Assembly: GCA_964646625.1 (NCBI GenBank)
Contig: CAZYHC010000005.1
Coordinates: forward strand, 1 to 64,000
Length of the DNA: 64,000 bases
Source of the DNA: DAOULT01 sp964646625
Lineage (GTDB): Bacteria > Chloroflexota > Anaerolineae > CAZYHC01
Reading direction: 5' to 3'
Shown here: in pieces, positions 8,979 through 17,337 of the stretch
Position numbering within the stretch: position 1 is the stretch's first letter
How the letters are laid out: each line of letters begins with the position of its first letter
Translations under genes and position numbers: made by a program
The notes under the pieces: generated by a model
The model's input: only the letters and a program-made list of their open reading frames with translations
Told to the model about the DNA's origin: nothing
Databases searched by the model: none

Positions 8979-9965
8979 ATGCGTTTAATGGAACTGGCCA
9001 GAGCGGCCCACAAAGCGGTGGGCTTCTGCGCCAAGCTGCAAGAGGGTGAAAACGTCCTGGTGCTGGCCGATACTATCGTGGAAAGGGAGTTGATCGACGC
9101 TCTCGCCAATGCCGCCTATAGCCTGGGCGGCCAGACCCAGATCATGGTTATGGAAACTCGCCCCGAGATCAACCTCGAACCGCCGCCCGCGGTGGCGGCC
9201 GCCATGGAAGCCTCTGACCTGGTGCTTGATCTGCTGAGTCAGTACATCATCCACACCGACGCTTACCGGCAGGTGCGCCAGTCGGGCACCCGCATCCTGT
9301 GCGGCCCGGGCGTCACCGAAGACATACTGATCCGCATGGTGGGCCAGGTCGATTACGCCAGAATGACCGAGCGGGGCCAACGCCTGACTGGGCTTTTTGA
9401 AGAGGCCGAAGAATGTCGGATCGAGACGGCCCTGGGCACCTCGCTGACCATGAGCGTCAAAGATCGACCTGCGCTCTTCCGCAGCGGCCTGCTGGAGAAG
9501 CCGGGCGACCTCGATTATATGCCTGGAGCGCAGGTTTCGATGGCGGCCGTAGAAGACACTATCAACGGTACGCTGGTGGTCGATGGCACCCTTTATCCGC
9601 CCGTCGGCCTGCTGGATGCGCCGGTCACGCTCACCCTGGAGAAGGGCCGAGTGGTAGACATTCAGGGCGGGAGTCAGGCCCGCGCCTGGCAAACCTGGCT
9701 GGAGCACTTCGATGACCCCAAGATGTTCTACCAGGCCCACATCTCCATTGGAATGAACCCCGGGGCCAGGCTGGGAGGCAACATCGTGGAGGACGAACGC
9801 ATGATGGGCGTCTTCACGATGGGTTTTGGCTCCCAGTTGGAGTTTTTCCGGGGCGCGATAGGCAAAGCCTCGTCCCACACGGACAGCGTCACCACCAACC
9901 CCACCGTTTACCTGGACGGCAAGCCGGTGGTGGAAAATGGGCAATTCGTAGGCGATTTAGCTTGA
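8979..9965 (+). CDS. M29-like / NicX-like metal-dependent protein
   Basis: 328 aa, ATG preceded by AAAGGAGGAG. It resembles the leucyl-aminopeptidase-like (M29) group that includes NicX, the Fe(II) 2,5-dihydroxypyridine 5,6-dioxygenase. NicX binds iron through two His and one Asp. Matching candidates here are His254 (QAHISIGMNPGARLGGN) and the pair His300/Asp302 (SSHTDSV). The surroundings suggest anaerobic life, so oxygen-dependent ring cleavage is doubtful; an amidase or peptidase role on the imported compound is at least as likely. 108 bases follow the AroM gene, with TATAAT at 8951-8956 but no clear -35. Confidence 0.75.
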   Translation: MRLMELARAAHKAVGFCAKLQEGENVLVLADTIVERELIDALANAAYSLGGQTQIMVMETRPEINLEPPPAVAAAMEASDLVLDLLSQYIIHTDAYRQVRQSGTRILCGPGVTEDILIRMVGQVDYARMTERGQRLTGLFEEAEECRIETALGTSLTMSVKDRPALFRSGLLEKPGDLDYMPGAQVSMAAVEDTINGTLVVDGTLYPPVGLLDAPVTLTLEKGRVVDIQGGSQARAWQTWLEHFDDPKMFYQAHISIGMNPGARLGGNIVEDERMMGVFTMGFGSQLEFFRGAIGKASSHTDSVTTNPTVYLDGKPVVENGQFVGDLA

Positions 9966-9969
9966 GGTA

Positions 9970-10114
9970 CAACAACGAACATTAGAATTTAACGAACTGA
10001 TCCGTTTTTCACATGCTCGGATGAACCTATAGATGCAATGAGCAACGACAGCTTTGAGGGGAAATACTATTGATAGCACTGCCAGCGTTCGTTTAATTCT
10101 CTCGTTCGTTGTTG
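9970..10114. repeat. MITE-like element with 27-28 bp terminal inverted repeats
   Basis: Left end at 9971-9997 and right end at 10087-10113 are inverted copies matching at 23 of 27 positions; one more base pairs at 9970/10114. Each end carries two copies of AACGAAC (GTTCGTT on the right) spaced alike. The internal 89 bases hold no gene. It begins four bases after the stop codon at 9965. No clear target duplication is visible. It could be a nonautonomous transposon remnant or a large folded RNA. Confidence 0.65.
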
Positions 10115-10119
10115 ATCGT

Positions 10120-10133
10120 AGTGCCTGGCACCT
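10120..10133. repeat. Short copy of the AGTGCCNGGCACCT palindrome
   Basis: AGTGCCTGGCACCT, matching the right arm of the hairpin at 4022-4035 in 13 of 14 bases. It ends 11 bases before the racemase start, overlapping the region just before its ribosome binding site GGAGG. Confidence 0.5.
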
Positions 10134-10144
10134 GGAGGTGAAAG

Positions 10145-10834
10145 ATGGTAAGAATTGGGGTATTGCGGGTACTTTCCACCGAGGATCAGGAATTCCTGGA
10201 GGCACACGGTCGCCTGATAGAAGCTCTCGTCCCGGTGCAGACCGTCAGCCGTTGTATCCAGGGCCATCCCCAAGGGCTGTGGAACGAGGAAGAGGAAGCC
10301 AGAGCTTTGCCCAAGATCGTCTCCCTGGGGCGGATGATGGCTAAAGAGGATGGCCTCGCCGCCCTGGTGGTCAGTTGCGCCGCCGACCCGGGGGTCCACC
10401 AATTACGGCAAGAGGTAAGCATCCCCGTGCTGGGAGCCGGATCCTCTGGGGCGGCTATGGCTTTGGCTCTGGGTCGTCCGGTGGGAGTGCTGGGCATCAC
10501 CGATTACGTCTTGCGGCCCATGCAAGAGCTCCTGGGGGAGAGAATTGTGGCTAACGCGCGGCCTGCTGGAGTGCACACTGCCCTCGATCTGATGACAGAG
10601 GAAGGACAACAGGGGCTGACAGAGGCCGGGCAAAAACTGTTAGAGGCCGGGGCAGAGGTTATCCTTTTGGCCTGTACCGGATTTTCGCCCCTCGGAGCGG
10701 CCACTCTCCTGACGGAGGAGTTAAAGGTGCCAGTGATCGACCCCCTGCTGGCCGCCGGACTGATGGCCTACCACCTTACAAAGAAAGGAGGGATGCCTAT
10801 CGAAAGACACAGGGGAGATATCTTCGGTAAATAA
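10145..10834 (+). CDS. Aspartate/glutamate/hydantoin racemase family protein
   Basis: 229 aa, ATG with GGAGGTG upstream. Cofactor-independent racemases of this group use two cysteines; both are visible, Cys78 in VVSCAADPG and Cys177 in LLACTGFSP. N-terminal MVRIGVLRVLS and GAGSSGAAMALALGRPVGVLGIT fit the hydantoin-racemase branch. With a thiohydantoin desulfurase-like neighbour this points to a chiral cyclic or amino-acid intermediate. The last 17 codons are duplicated upstream of the binding-protein gene at about 12478-12530. Confidence 0.83.
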   Translation: MVRIGVLRVLSTEDQEFLEAHGRLIEALVPVQTVSRCIQGHPQGLWNEEEEARALPKIVSLGRMMAKEDGLAALVVSCAADPGVHQLRQEVSIPVLGAGSSGAAMALALGRPVGVLGITDYVLRPMQELLGERIVANARPAGVHTALDLMTEEGQQGLTEAGQKLLEAGAEVILLACTGFSPLGAATLLTEELKVPVIDPLLAAGLMAYHLTKKGGMPIERHRGDIFGK

Positions 10835-10950
10835 TCACATTAGCAATATGTTAAAGAGGCGACAAATGCGTAAGAAACTGCTCATCAATCTCATAGTGGT
10901 GTTTTCGCTCTTGCTGGTCCTTACGCCGGGACTGATCGAGGCAGTTGAAA
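10780..10950 (+). repeat. Direct repeat, copy 1 (racemase end, gap, leader and signal-peptide start)
   Basis: Aligns with 12478-12648 at a constant offset of 1698 up to a one-base indel near 10851. The first about 88 bases differ at only about six positions by my eye. The signal-peptide part is more diverged (8 of the first 30 bases of coding sequence). It covers the end of the racemase gene and the start of the beta-helix gene. Confidence 0.8.
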
Positions 10951-12344
10951 CGCCGGCCCAACCAACGGTATCTGATTCCGCCGGCCAGATCTACTATGTG
11001 GCGGCCAATGATCCCGATGCCAGCGACGCCAACAATGGCCTTTATCCCACTTACCAGGGTGGGCAAGATGGCCCCTGGCTGACCATTCAGCACGCGGCAA
11101 ATACGATGACGGCGGGAGATACGACCTACGTTCGAGCAGGAACTTACTACGAGTCGGGCACCTCCTTTGCTCATTCCGGCGAGCCAGGCGCGCCCATCGC
11201 CCTGGTCAGCTACGAATCAGAGGAAGTCGTCATTGATGGGGCGCAAAGTGCAACCGACTACCTGTCTGGTATTGTGATCACGGAAAGGCGCGGCCATTAC
11301 CTGATCCAGGGCTTTACCATTCGCAATATGCCCTGGAGTGGTATTGCCACCGATGAAAACACCACAGAACCCTACCGGGACATCACCATCCGGGATTGCA
11401 TCCTCCACGACAACGGCTGGTCAGGCATCGACCTGGCCGCCGTAGATGGCTTCGCGGTGGAGAACGTCGAAGCCTACAACAATGCCTACTACGGCCTGAG
11501 CGTCATTAGTTCCAAGGACGGAGCACTATCGGCCGCGAACGGCGTCGTGAAGAATTCCAGCTTCCACGACCACACGGGTGAAGAGGGGCATGGCCTGGCG
11601 ATCAACCAGGGTTACGACATCACGGTGAGCGACAGCGTGGCTTACCACAACACCATACACGGCTTCGATGTGTCCGATTGGCCAAAGTATGGCGAGCTAT
11701 CCTACAACCTCACTTTTGAACGCAACTTTTCCTACGACAATGGCGTCGCGGGCTTTGCCATCAATTCCGACTCGCACCACGTCGTTTACCGGAACAATAT
11801 CGCCTGGCGGAATGGCGCAGACTGGGCCGGGCTGGGGGCATCGTCCGGCTTTCTGTGTTACGAAGGCTGCTGGCACGTCGAATGGTATAACAACGTGTCA
11901 ATTGAAAACACGGACGCAGGGTTCTGGGTCGAAGATGCGCTTGGCGTCTACGGCACGCCCGAAGATACCCTGCTGATTTTCAAGAACAATGTCACCCACA
12001 ATAATGGCCGCCCCGAATGGGACGAGAGACTAGCCCTGGTTGTGGAGGGAGAGGCGTGGCAGGTGATTGCTACCCATAACAACTGGGGTTTAGCACCCGG
12101 TATGAGATCTGCCGTCGTTGGTATCAACATTGTTGACGGTGAGGGCGAAATCTATACAACAGACGACATCAACAACGGCGCTTTCCAGACTGGCAATGTC
12201 TCGATAGATCCACAGTTTGTGGACGAAAGTCTACCCAACGTTCACCTGCTAGCCAGCTCGCCGATGATTGACGCAGGTACGGACGTAGGCACGCCTTTCT
12301 GTGGGGCTGCACCGGATATGGGAGCCATCGAGACATGCCCGTAG
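10866..12344 (+). CDS. Exported right-handed beta-helix repeat protein
   Basis: 492 aa from ATG 10866, which lies in the same place as the binding-protein start in the duplicated leader; an in-frame ATG at 10848 has no ribosome binding site. Sec signal peptide MRKKLLINLIVVFSLLLVL... cleaved near IEA. The mature part opens with YYVAANDPDASDANNG and AGDTTYVRAGTYYE, as in pectate-lyase-like/Poly(ADP)-type beta-helix proteins. Repeated turns with N-rich rungs follow (RDCILHDNGWSGIDL, NNAYYGLSV, FERNFSYDNGVAGFAI), and it ends PDMGAIETCP. Probably a secreted carbohydrate-active or adhesive protein. Its place between racemase and binding protein looks like an insertion. Confidence 0.85.
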   Translation: MRKKLLINLIVVFSLLLVLTPGLIEAVETPAQPTVSDSAGQIYYVAANDPDASDANNGLYPTYQGGQDGPWLTIQHAANTMTAGDTTYVRAGTYYESGTSFAHSGEPGAPIALVSYESEEVVIDGAQSATDYLSGIVITERRGHYLIQGFTIRNMPWSGIATDENTTEPYRDITIRDCILHDNGWSGIDLAAVDGFAVENVEAYNNAYYGLSVISSKDGALSAANGVVKNSSFHDHTGEEGHGLAINQGYDITVSDSVAYHNTIHGFDVSDWPKYGELSYNLTFERNFSYDNGVAGFAINSDSHHVVYRNNIAWRNGADWAGLGASSGFLCYEGCWHVEWYNNVSIENTDAGFWVEDALGVYGTPEDTLLIFKNNVTHNNGRPEWDERLALVVEGEAWQVIATHNNWGLAPGMRSAVVGINIVDGEGEIYTTDDINNGAFQTGNVSIDPQFVDESLPNVHLLASSPMIDAGTDVGTPFCGAAPDMGAIETCP

Positions 12345-12477
12345 TAGGCCCGCCAATAAGTGCGGTGGCGTCTGACAACCGGCTGGCAAATGGGCTTGCG
12401 GTGCTTTTCAAGCGGTCTTGAGGTGAGGGTTCTGCACCAGTAGGGAAACCCCGCCGCCGGAGACGGTGAGATGGGCA

Positions 12478-12648
12478 AAAGAAAGGAGGGGTGCCTATCG
12501 AAAGACACAGGGCAGATATCTTCGGTCAATAATCACATTAGCAATATGTAAGGAGGGGACAAATGCGTAAAAGAATGCTTATCAACCTGGTGGTGGTGCT
12601 TTCGCTCCTGCTGATCCTGGCGCCGGGGCTGATCGGGGCGCAGGAAGA
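12478..12648 (+). repeat. Direct repeat, copy 2 (noncoding racemase tail plus binding-protein leader)
   Basis: Noncoding copy of the last about 17 racemase codons, its stop region, AATAATCACATTAGCAATATG, a strong AAGGAGGGG, and the signal-peptide start of the binding protein. The about 130 bases at 12345-12477 before it show no gene. See copy 1 at 10780-10950. Confidence 0.8.
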
Positions 12649-14149
12649 GTTGTCGATAATCTACGCCACCCAGCAAACGACCGTCACGCTCGACCCGGCC
12701 ATCCACGTGGACGAGACCGAGTGTTTTCACGTCATGAACACCTACGACCCTCTGGTCTGGCCGGTAAAAGGAGGGGCGCCCAAACCCCATCTGGCCGAGA
12801 GTTGGGAAGTGTCCGAGGACGGCCTGACCTACACCTTCCATCTGCGCCAGGGCGTGCTGTTCCACGACGGCACCGAACTGACCGCCGAGGACGTGGTTTT
12901 CAGCATGGACCGGATGCTGACCATGGCCAAGGGCTTCTCCTGGCTGTGGAAAGAAGTCCTGGAAGTAGGCAGCACCGAGGCCGTCGATGATTATACCGTA
13001 GCTTTCCATCTGAGCAAGCCTTACGGCCCCTTCCTGGCCACTCTGGTGCAGTTCTTCGTGGTCAACAAGGACCTCTTGATGGAGAACATGGAAGAAGGAG
13101 ATTACGGCGAGTTTGGCGACTACGGCACGACCTTCCTGACCCAGCAAGATGCCGGGTCTGGCCCCTACTACGTGGAAACCATCGAGCCAGGCACCAGGAC
13201 CATCTTCCTCAAATTCGACGACTACTGGGGCGGCTGGGAGGAAGGCCAGGTGGAAAAGGCCACCTTCCTGATCGTCAGCGAGCTTGCCACCCAGAAGCTC
13301 ATGCTCCAGAAGGGCGAGGTAGACTTCATCGAGCAGTGGCACACCCCAGAGACCTTCGCCGAGCTTAAAGAGTCGGAAGGGGTGGTGGTGGAAGAGGACC
13401 CCAACGTTCAGCTCTTCTTCCTGAGCATGAACAACCAGAAAGCTCCCCTGGACAACGTTGACGTGCGCAAGGCCATCTCCTACGCCTTCGACTACGACAC
13501 CGCCATCAACGTCATCTTTGGCGGAGCAGCCCAGGCTGAAGGGCCTGTGCCCAACCTGTTGCCCGGCCACAAGGACGACGTCTTCGTCTATACCAGGGAC
13601 ATGGACAAAGCCAAAGAGCACCTGGAGATGTCAGGTATCGACCCTGGGGCCATCAAGCTGAACTACGTCTACGTGACCGGCCTGGAATCAGAAGAAAAGA
13701 TCGGCCTGCTGCTGCAAAACAACCTCAAGGAGTTAGGCATCGAAATGGAGATGCAGCCGGAGCCCTGGGCCCGCATGGTAGAGTTGGCAGCCCAGGCCGA
13801 TACCGCTCCGCACTTCATGGCGATCTTCCACACGGCCAAATACCCTTCGCCTGACGGCCACACCTATATGATGTTCCACCCCAACGCCTGGGGCAACTAC
13901 ATGTCGACCAGTTGGTATAAGAACGACGAGGTCAGCAAGCTGTGCGAGGAGGCGCGGGCGGCCATTGACCCCGAAAAACGCTACGAACTCTACGGCCAGG
14001 CCCAGGAGATCGTGGTGGACGAGGCCGCGGCCCTGTTCATCGCCAACCCGCTGCACCGCATGGCCCACCGTGACCGGGTCACGGGTTACACCTTCATCGG
14101 CGTGTTGGGCTACGACCTGACCTGGTATCCGATGCGCATCGTGGAGTAA
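12563..14149 (+). CDS. Family-5 (peptide-type) ABC solute-binding protein
   Basis: 528 aa with ATG preceded by AAGGAGGGGACAA. Sec signal peptide MRKRMLINLVVVLSLLLIL... cleaved near IGA. SBP_bac_5 features: LDPAIHVDETE, YDPLVWPVKGG...HLAESWEVSEDGLTYTFHLRQGVLFHDGTELTAEDV, and the C-terminal YELYGQAQEIVVDEAAALFIAN. It receives the substrate for the importer whose other subunits lie at 16306-22230, separated by cargo genes. Its leader was apparently copied to drive the beta-helix gene. Confidence 0.93.
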   Translation: MRKRMLINLVVVLSLLLILAPGLIGAQEELSIIYATQQTTVTLDPAIHVDETECFHVMNTYDPLVWPVKGGAPKPHLAESWEVSEDGLTYTFHLRQGVLFHDGTELTAEDVVFSMDRMLTMAKGFSWLWKEVLEVGSTEAVDDYTVAFHLSKPYGPFLATLVQFFVVNKDLLMENMEEGDYGEFGDYGTTFLTQQDAGSGPYYVETIEPGTRTIFLKFDDYWGGWEEGQVEKATFLIVSELATQKLMLQKGEVDFIEQWHTPETFAELKESEGVVVEEDPNVQLFFLSMNNQKAPLDNVDVRKAISYAFDYDTAINVIFGGAAQAEGPVPNLLPGHKDDVFVYTRDMDKAKEHLEMSGIDPGAIKLNYVYVTGLESEEKIGLLLQNNLKELGIEMEMQPEPWARMVELAAQADTAPHFMAIFHTAKYPSPDGHTYMMFHPNAWGNYMSTSWYKNDEVSKLCEEARAAIDPEKRYELYGQAQEIVVDEAAALFIANPLHRMAHRDRVTGYTFIGVLGYDLTWYPMRIVE

Positions 14150-14177
14150 AGAACCCTCGTTTCACGCCTTAATAACC

Positions 14178-14210
14178 GGGGCAGATTTCGCCCACCGCGA
14201 GGTCTGCCCC
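14178..14210 (+). promoter_or_regulatory. Hairpin after binding-protein gene
   Basis: GGGGCAGA (14178-14185) pairs with TCTGCCCC (14203-14210); an inner CGC/GCG stem extends it. No U-run follows directly, so partial termination or 3' protection of the binding-protein mRNA is likely. It lies before the inserted AAA ATPase gene. Confidence 0.65.
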
Positions 14211-14272
14211 ACCTTTCAATCCGCCCGGATTAAAGCTCCATGGAGCACGAGTTGCTAAATGGAGGGAACAAT

Positions 14273-15472
14273 ATGTCTACCGGATTAACTCGAATACAAG
14301 TCCGTAACTTCCGCTCGCTGGCGGACGTGTCGGTCAGGACGGACGCATTGAACGTCCTATTCGGACCGAATGGTTCTGGAAAATCTACTTTTTTGGATAC
14401 CATTTGGTTTGTCCGTGATTGCGCCATTCGGGGCGTTGACATGGCATCTTCCTATCGAAGCCATGGGATTGGCGCGCTCTGGGATGGGGCCGATGAGGGG
14501 GCCAACATCTCAATCAAGCTCGTAACTGAATTGGCCGAGTACGAAGTTTTATTTGGGTACTCTTCTGGCAGGATTGAGCCTTTTGTGGGGGAAGCACTGT
14601 ACTCAAAAGACTTCGGTGATACTCGCTTGATAGACCGGAAGATTGGCAGTGATAAGGCCGACTTTTACCATACTGGGATGGAGCAGATGATGCAGCTTAC
14701 CCTCAGGGACCCAGAGAAACTGGCCTTTACCAGGTATATGGATTTGGAGGAGAGATCGCCGCAGGCCGCTTCTGAGTTAGACAGATTACTGCGTTTCGTG
14801 CATTTCTACCCTTCACGTGAAGCTGACTTGTATAGACTCAAGAAACGCGGTTCAGAGTCGAGTCATCACACCTGGTTATGGGAGCGATGTGAGAATTTAT
14901 GGTCGGTTTTACGGAATCTCCACGACAAACGAGGTGTTGATGAGCGCTATGATACCATTGTGGATTTTATGAGAGAAAGCTTCCCTACTTTCGATGACCT
15001 TCTCATTGAGCAAACGGGGCCGAATACAGTTTATGCGAGCTTTTTGGAAGAGGAACTTCGCCAGCCTATCCAAGCATCTGGGGTGTCGGACGGACATCTC
15101 CAGATGCTTATTCTCCTGACGGCCCTGTTTTCTGAGGGCAAGGATCGCTATTCACTGATTTTGCTCGATGAGCCTGAAATATCCCTTCATCCTTATGCCC
15201 TGGCCGTTTTTGCCAAAGCCGTCAAGCTTGCCACGGAGGAATGGGGTAGGCAAGTGTTTATCGCTACCCACTCTCCCGTGCTCATCAGTCAATTCGACCC
15301 GGAAGATATATTGGCTATGGAGATCGGTGAATTCGGGCAGACCGTCATGAAGCGGGTCAGCGAGATGGATGAAATCAAAGATTTGCTGGAACAGTACGCC
15401 GTGGGGTCACTCTATATGGCTGAGATGATTGCGGCGCAAAGTAAGCCTTTGGTCGAGGAGAAAAGTGAGTGA
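14273..15472 (+). CDS. OLD-like AAA ATPase (AAA_21/AAA_15 type), candidate defence protein
   Basis: 399 aa from ATG 14273 with GGAGGG seven bases upstream. SMC/RecF-like ATPase: RNFRSLADV motif at the N-terminus, Walker A GPNGSGKS (31-38), a signature-like GVSDGHLQ, Walker B LILLDEPE (about 295-302) and H-loop ATHS (about 331-334). The next gene encodes a TOPRIM-like DUF4276 protein and overlaps it by four bases (GTGA). ATPase plus separate TOPRIM partner is the layout of OLD-like and PARIS-like anti-phage systems, so defence is plausible but inferred. G+C is lower than in the transporter genes (28 of 60 in 14521-14580). It interrupts the importer operon. Confidence 0.8.
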   Translation: MSTGLTRIQVRNFRSLADVSVRTDALNVLFGPNGSGKSTFLDTIWFVRDCAIRGVDMASSYRSHGIGALWDGADEGANISIKLVTELAEYEVLFGYSSGRIEPFVGEALYSKDFGDTRLIDRKIGSDKADFYHTGMEQMMQLTLRDPEKLAFTRYMDLEERSPQAASELDRLLRFVHFYPSREADLYRLKKRGSESSHHTWLWERCENLWSVLRNLHDKRGVDERYDTIVDFMRESFPTFDDLLIEQTGPNTVYASFLEEELRQPIQASGVSDGHLQMLILLTALFSEGKDRYSLILLDEPEISLHPYALAVFAKAVKLATEEWGRQVFIATHSPVLISQFDPEDILAMEIGEFGQTVMKRVSEMDEIKDLLEQYAVGSLYMAEMIAAQSKPLVEEKSE

Positions 15473-16284
15473 ATGGCCAGAATGCGACTACCGGCAACCA
15501 CTCCTCCACAGAAAGCACGCCGTGCTATTTTTTCCATTTTGGCTTGATCGTCACCGGCAAAGGCGAACGTGAACATCTGCCCAAATTATTCAGATCCCTC
15601 AGAGACACCGGAACTTGCAGCTTTAAGGTCATCAGATTTATTGGGCAGCGCGATCCGATCACTTCGATCAGGCGAAAACTGAAGATGGTTGGCGAGGGTA
15701 AAACCATCCCTGATAGAGATGCTACTGAGATTGGATTTCCAGCCAGAGGGTTCTTAAGCGCTGGTCAATGCCGCCTGATTGTGCTGGTGGATGATTTGGA
15801 ACACGACCGCCGAGCGCAAGCCCAGCAAGTTTTTGACCGCTACAGATTGGCCCTCGATGCAATACTAACAGACGCTCAAAAGCGTTGGGCGTCGGTGCAT
15901 TTCCTGGTGAACATGCTTGAAGCCTATTACTTCGCAGATGCCAGGGCCGTCAATGAAGCGTTGAACCTGGCCCCTCCTTTAAGTGATTGTGAAGAAGACG
16001 TGGAGGAAATTCGCAATCCAAAGAGCGAACTTAGAAAGCTGTACCCTGAGTTCAAAGAAGTCGAGGATGGTGGAAAAATTCTTGACCTTATTGACATCGA
16101 GCACGTTTTATCGCGACCTGATACATGCGCCTGGCTCAGAGCCCTATTTGCATGGTGCGTGAAGGTGTTGGAGCAAAACCCATCTTACAAATCATTGTCT
16201 CTATCTGACAAGTACCGACTGCGTGATGGGGCATTGAGTCCCATCACACGGACACAGTTAGACAATCTCAAGTCGCTGACTTGA
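15469..16284 (+). CDS. DUF4276-like TOPRIM-type protein, partner of the AAA ATPase
   Basis: 271 aa, GTG start in a GTGA overlap with the ATPase gene, GAGGAG upstream. TOPRIM-like features: GLIVTGKGEREHLPKLF with Glu33, then LIVLVDDLEHDRR with Asp108/Asp109/Glu111, matching the Glu...DxD metal-binding layout. HFLVNMLEAYYFADARAV is typical of DUF4276. TOPRIM proteins cut nucleic acid, so this may be the effector nuclease held or triggered by the ATPase. Family assignment is from recall of motifs; AriB of PARIS belongs to a different TOPRIM family (DUF4435). Confidence 0.7.
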   Translation: MNGQNATTGNHSSTESTPCYFFHFGLIVTGKGEREHLPKLFRSLRDTGTCSFKVIRFIGQRDPITSIRRKLKMVGEGKTIPDRDATEIGFPARGFLSAGQCRLIVLVDDLEHDRRAQAQQVFDRYRLALDAILTDAQKRWASVHFLVNMLEAYYFADARAVNEALNLAPPLSDCEEDVEEIRNPKSELRKLYPEFKEVEDGGKILDLIDIEHVLSRPDTCAWLRALFAWCVKVLEQNPSYKSLSLSDKYRLRDGALSPITRTQLDNLKSLT

Positions 16285-16305
16285 GGGCGGGAAAGGAGAC
16301 CATTT

Positions 16306-17337
16306 TTGAGATATCGCGACTATTTGTTGCGGCGGCTGCTATATACCATCCCGGCCCTGATCGGTCTGTCGATACTCATTTTTGTCATCGCCCGCGTCAT
16401 GCCCGGCGACCCGGCCCGGCTGGCCCTGGGGCCGGAAGCCACCAAGGAACAGGTACAACGGTTGCGAGAAGAGATGGGCCTTAACCTGCCCGTTCACGTC
16501 CAGTATTTGCATTACATGAGTGGCGTCTTTCGGGGCAAATTGGGTAAATCTCTCTACACTCACCGTGACGTGATGATCGACCTGCGGGAATATTTCCCGG
16601 CCACCCTGGAGTTAACCACCGTAGCCATGATCATAGCTGTGTTGGTGGGCATTCCGCTGGGCATCATCTCGGCCATACGCAAAGACAAATGGGAAGATCA
16701 CTCCTCGCGGGTGTTCGCCATGTCTGGCGTTTCCATGCCCCGGTTCTGGATCGGCATTTTGTTCCAACTGGTGTTATCCTATCACCTGGGATGGCTGCCT
16801 GTCGTTGGGCGCATCGACAGCAACCTCGACCCGCCGACCAAAATCAGCGGCCTGTTCATCCTGGACAGCCTGCTGACCGGCAACTGGCTCATCCTGGGCA
16901 ATTCTGTGCAGCACATTATCATGCCGGCTCTCACCCTGGCGTTATCGCCCATTGCCCAGATCATGCGCGTGGTGCGGGCCAGCATGATCGAGCAGATGCG
17001 CAAAGGGTACATCCTGACCGCCAGAGCCAACGGCATGCCTGAAAATCTGCTGGTCTGGCGCTACATGCTGAAAAACTCCTTCATCGCCACCCTGACCATC
17101 ATCGGGCTGCTATATGGTTTCTTCCTGGGCGGGGCCTTTGTGGTGGAGACGGTCTTTTCCTGGCCGGGGATGGCCCGTTATGGGGTGCGAGCTTTCATCT
17201 ATCGAGATTTTAACGCCATCATTGCCGTGGTTCTGATCATCGCCCTGGCCTACGCCATCATCAACATCCTGGTCGATATGGCCTATGGCCTGCTGGACCC
17301 GCGCATCCGGCTGGGGGTCGAAGCGAGGGAGACATGA
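16306..17337 (+). CDS. Peptide-type ABC importer permease, OppB class
   Basis: 343 aa, TTG start at 16306 with AAAGGAG seven bases upstream. N-terminal helix then ARVMPGDPARLALG, the GLNLPVHVQYLHYMSGVFRGKLGKSL segment, and coupling loop GYILTARANGMPENLLVWRYMLKN. It follows the DUF4276 gene by 21 bases, so it is presumably expressed on a transcript through the cargo pair. Last four bases overlap OppC. Confidence 0.94.
   Translation: MRYRDYLLRRLLYTIPALIGLSILIFVIARVMPGDPARLALGPEATKEQVQRLREEMGLNLPVHVQYLHYMSGVFRGKLGKSLYTHRDVMIDLREYFPATLELTTVAMIIAVLVGIPLGIISAIRKDKWEDHSSRVFAMSGVSMPRFWIGILFQLVLSYHLGWLPVVGRIDSNLDPPTKISGLFILDSLLTGNWLILGNSVQHIIMPALTLALSPIAQIMRVVRASMIEQMRKGYILTARANGMPENLLVWRYMLKNSFIATLTIIGLLYGFFLGGAFVVETVFSWPGMARYGVRAFIYRDFNAIIAVVLIIALAYAIINILVDMAYGLLDPRIRLGVEARET

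Noticed and set aside
10780..12648. Composite transposon or insertion sequence around the beta-helix gene
   Set aside because: The flanking repeats are pieces of neighbouring genes, no transposase is present and no inverted ends were found; a duplication fits better.
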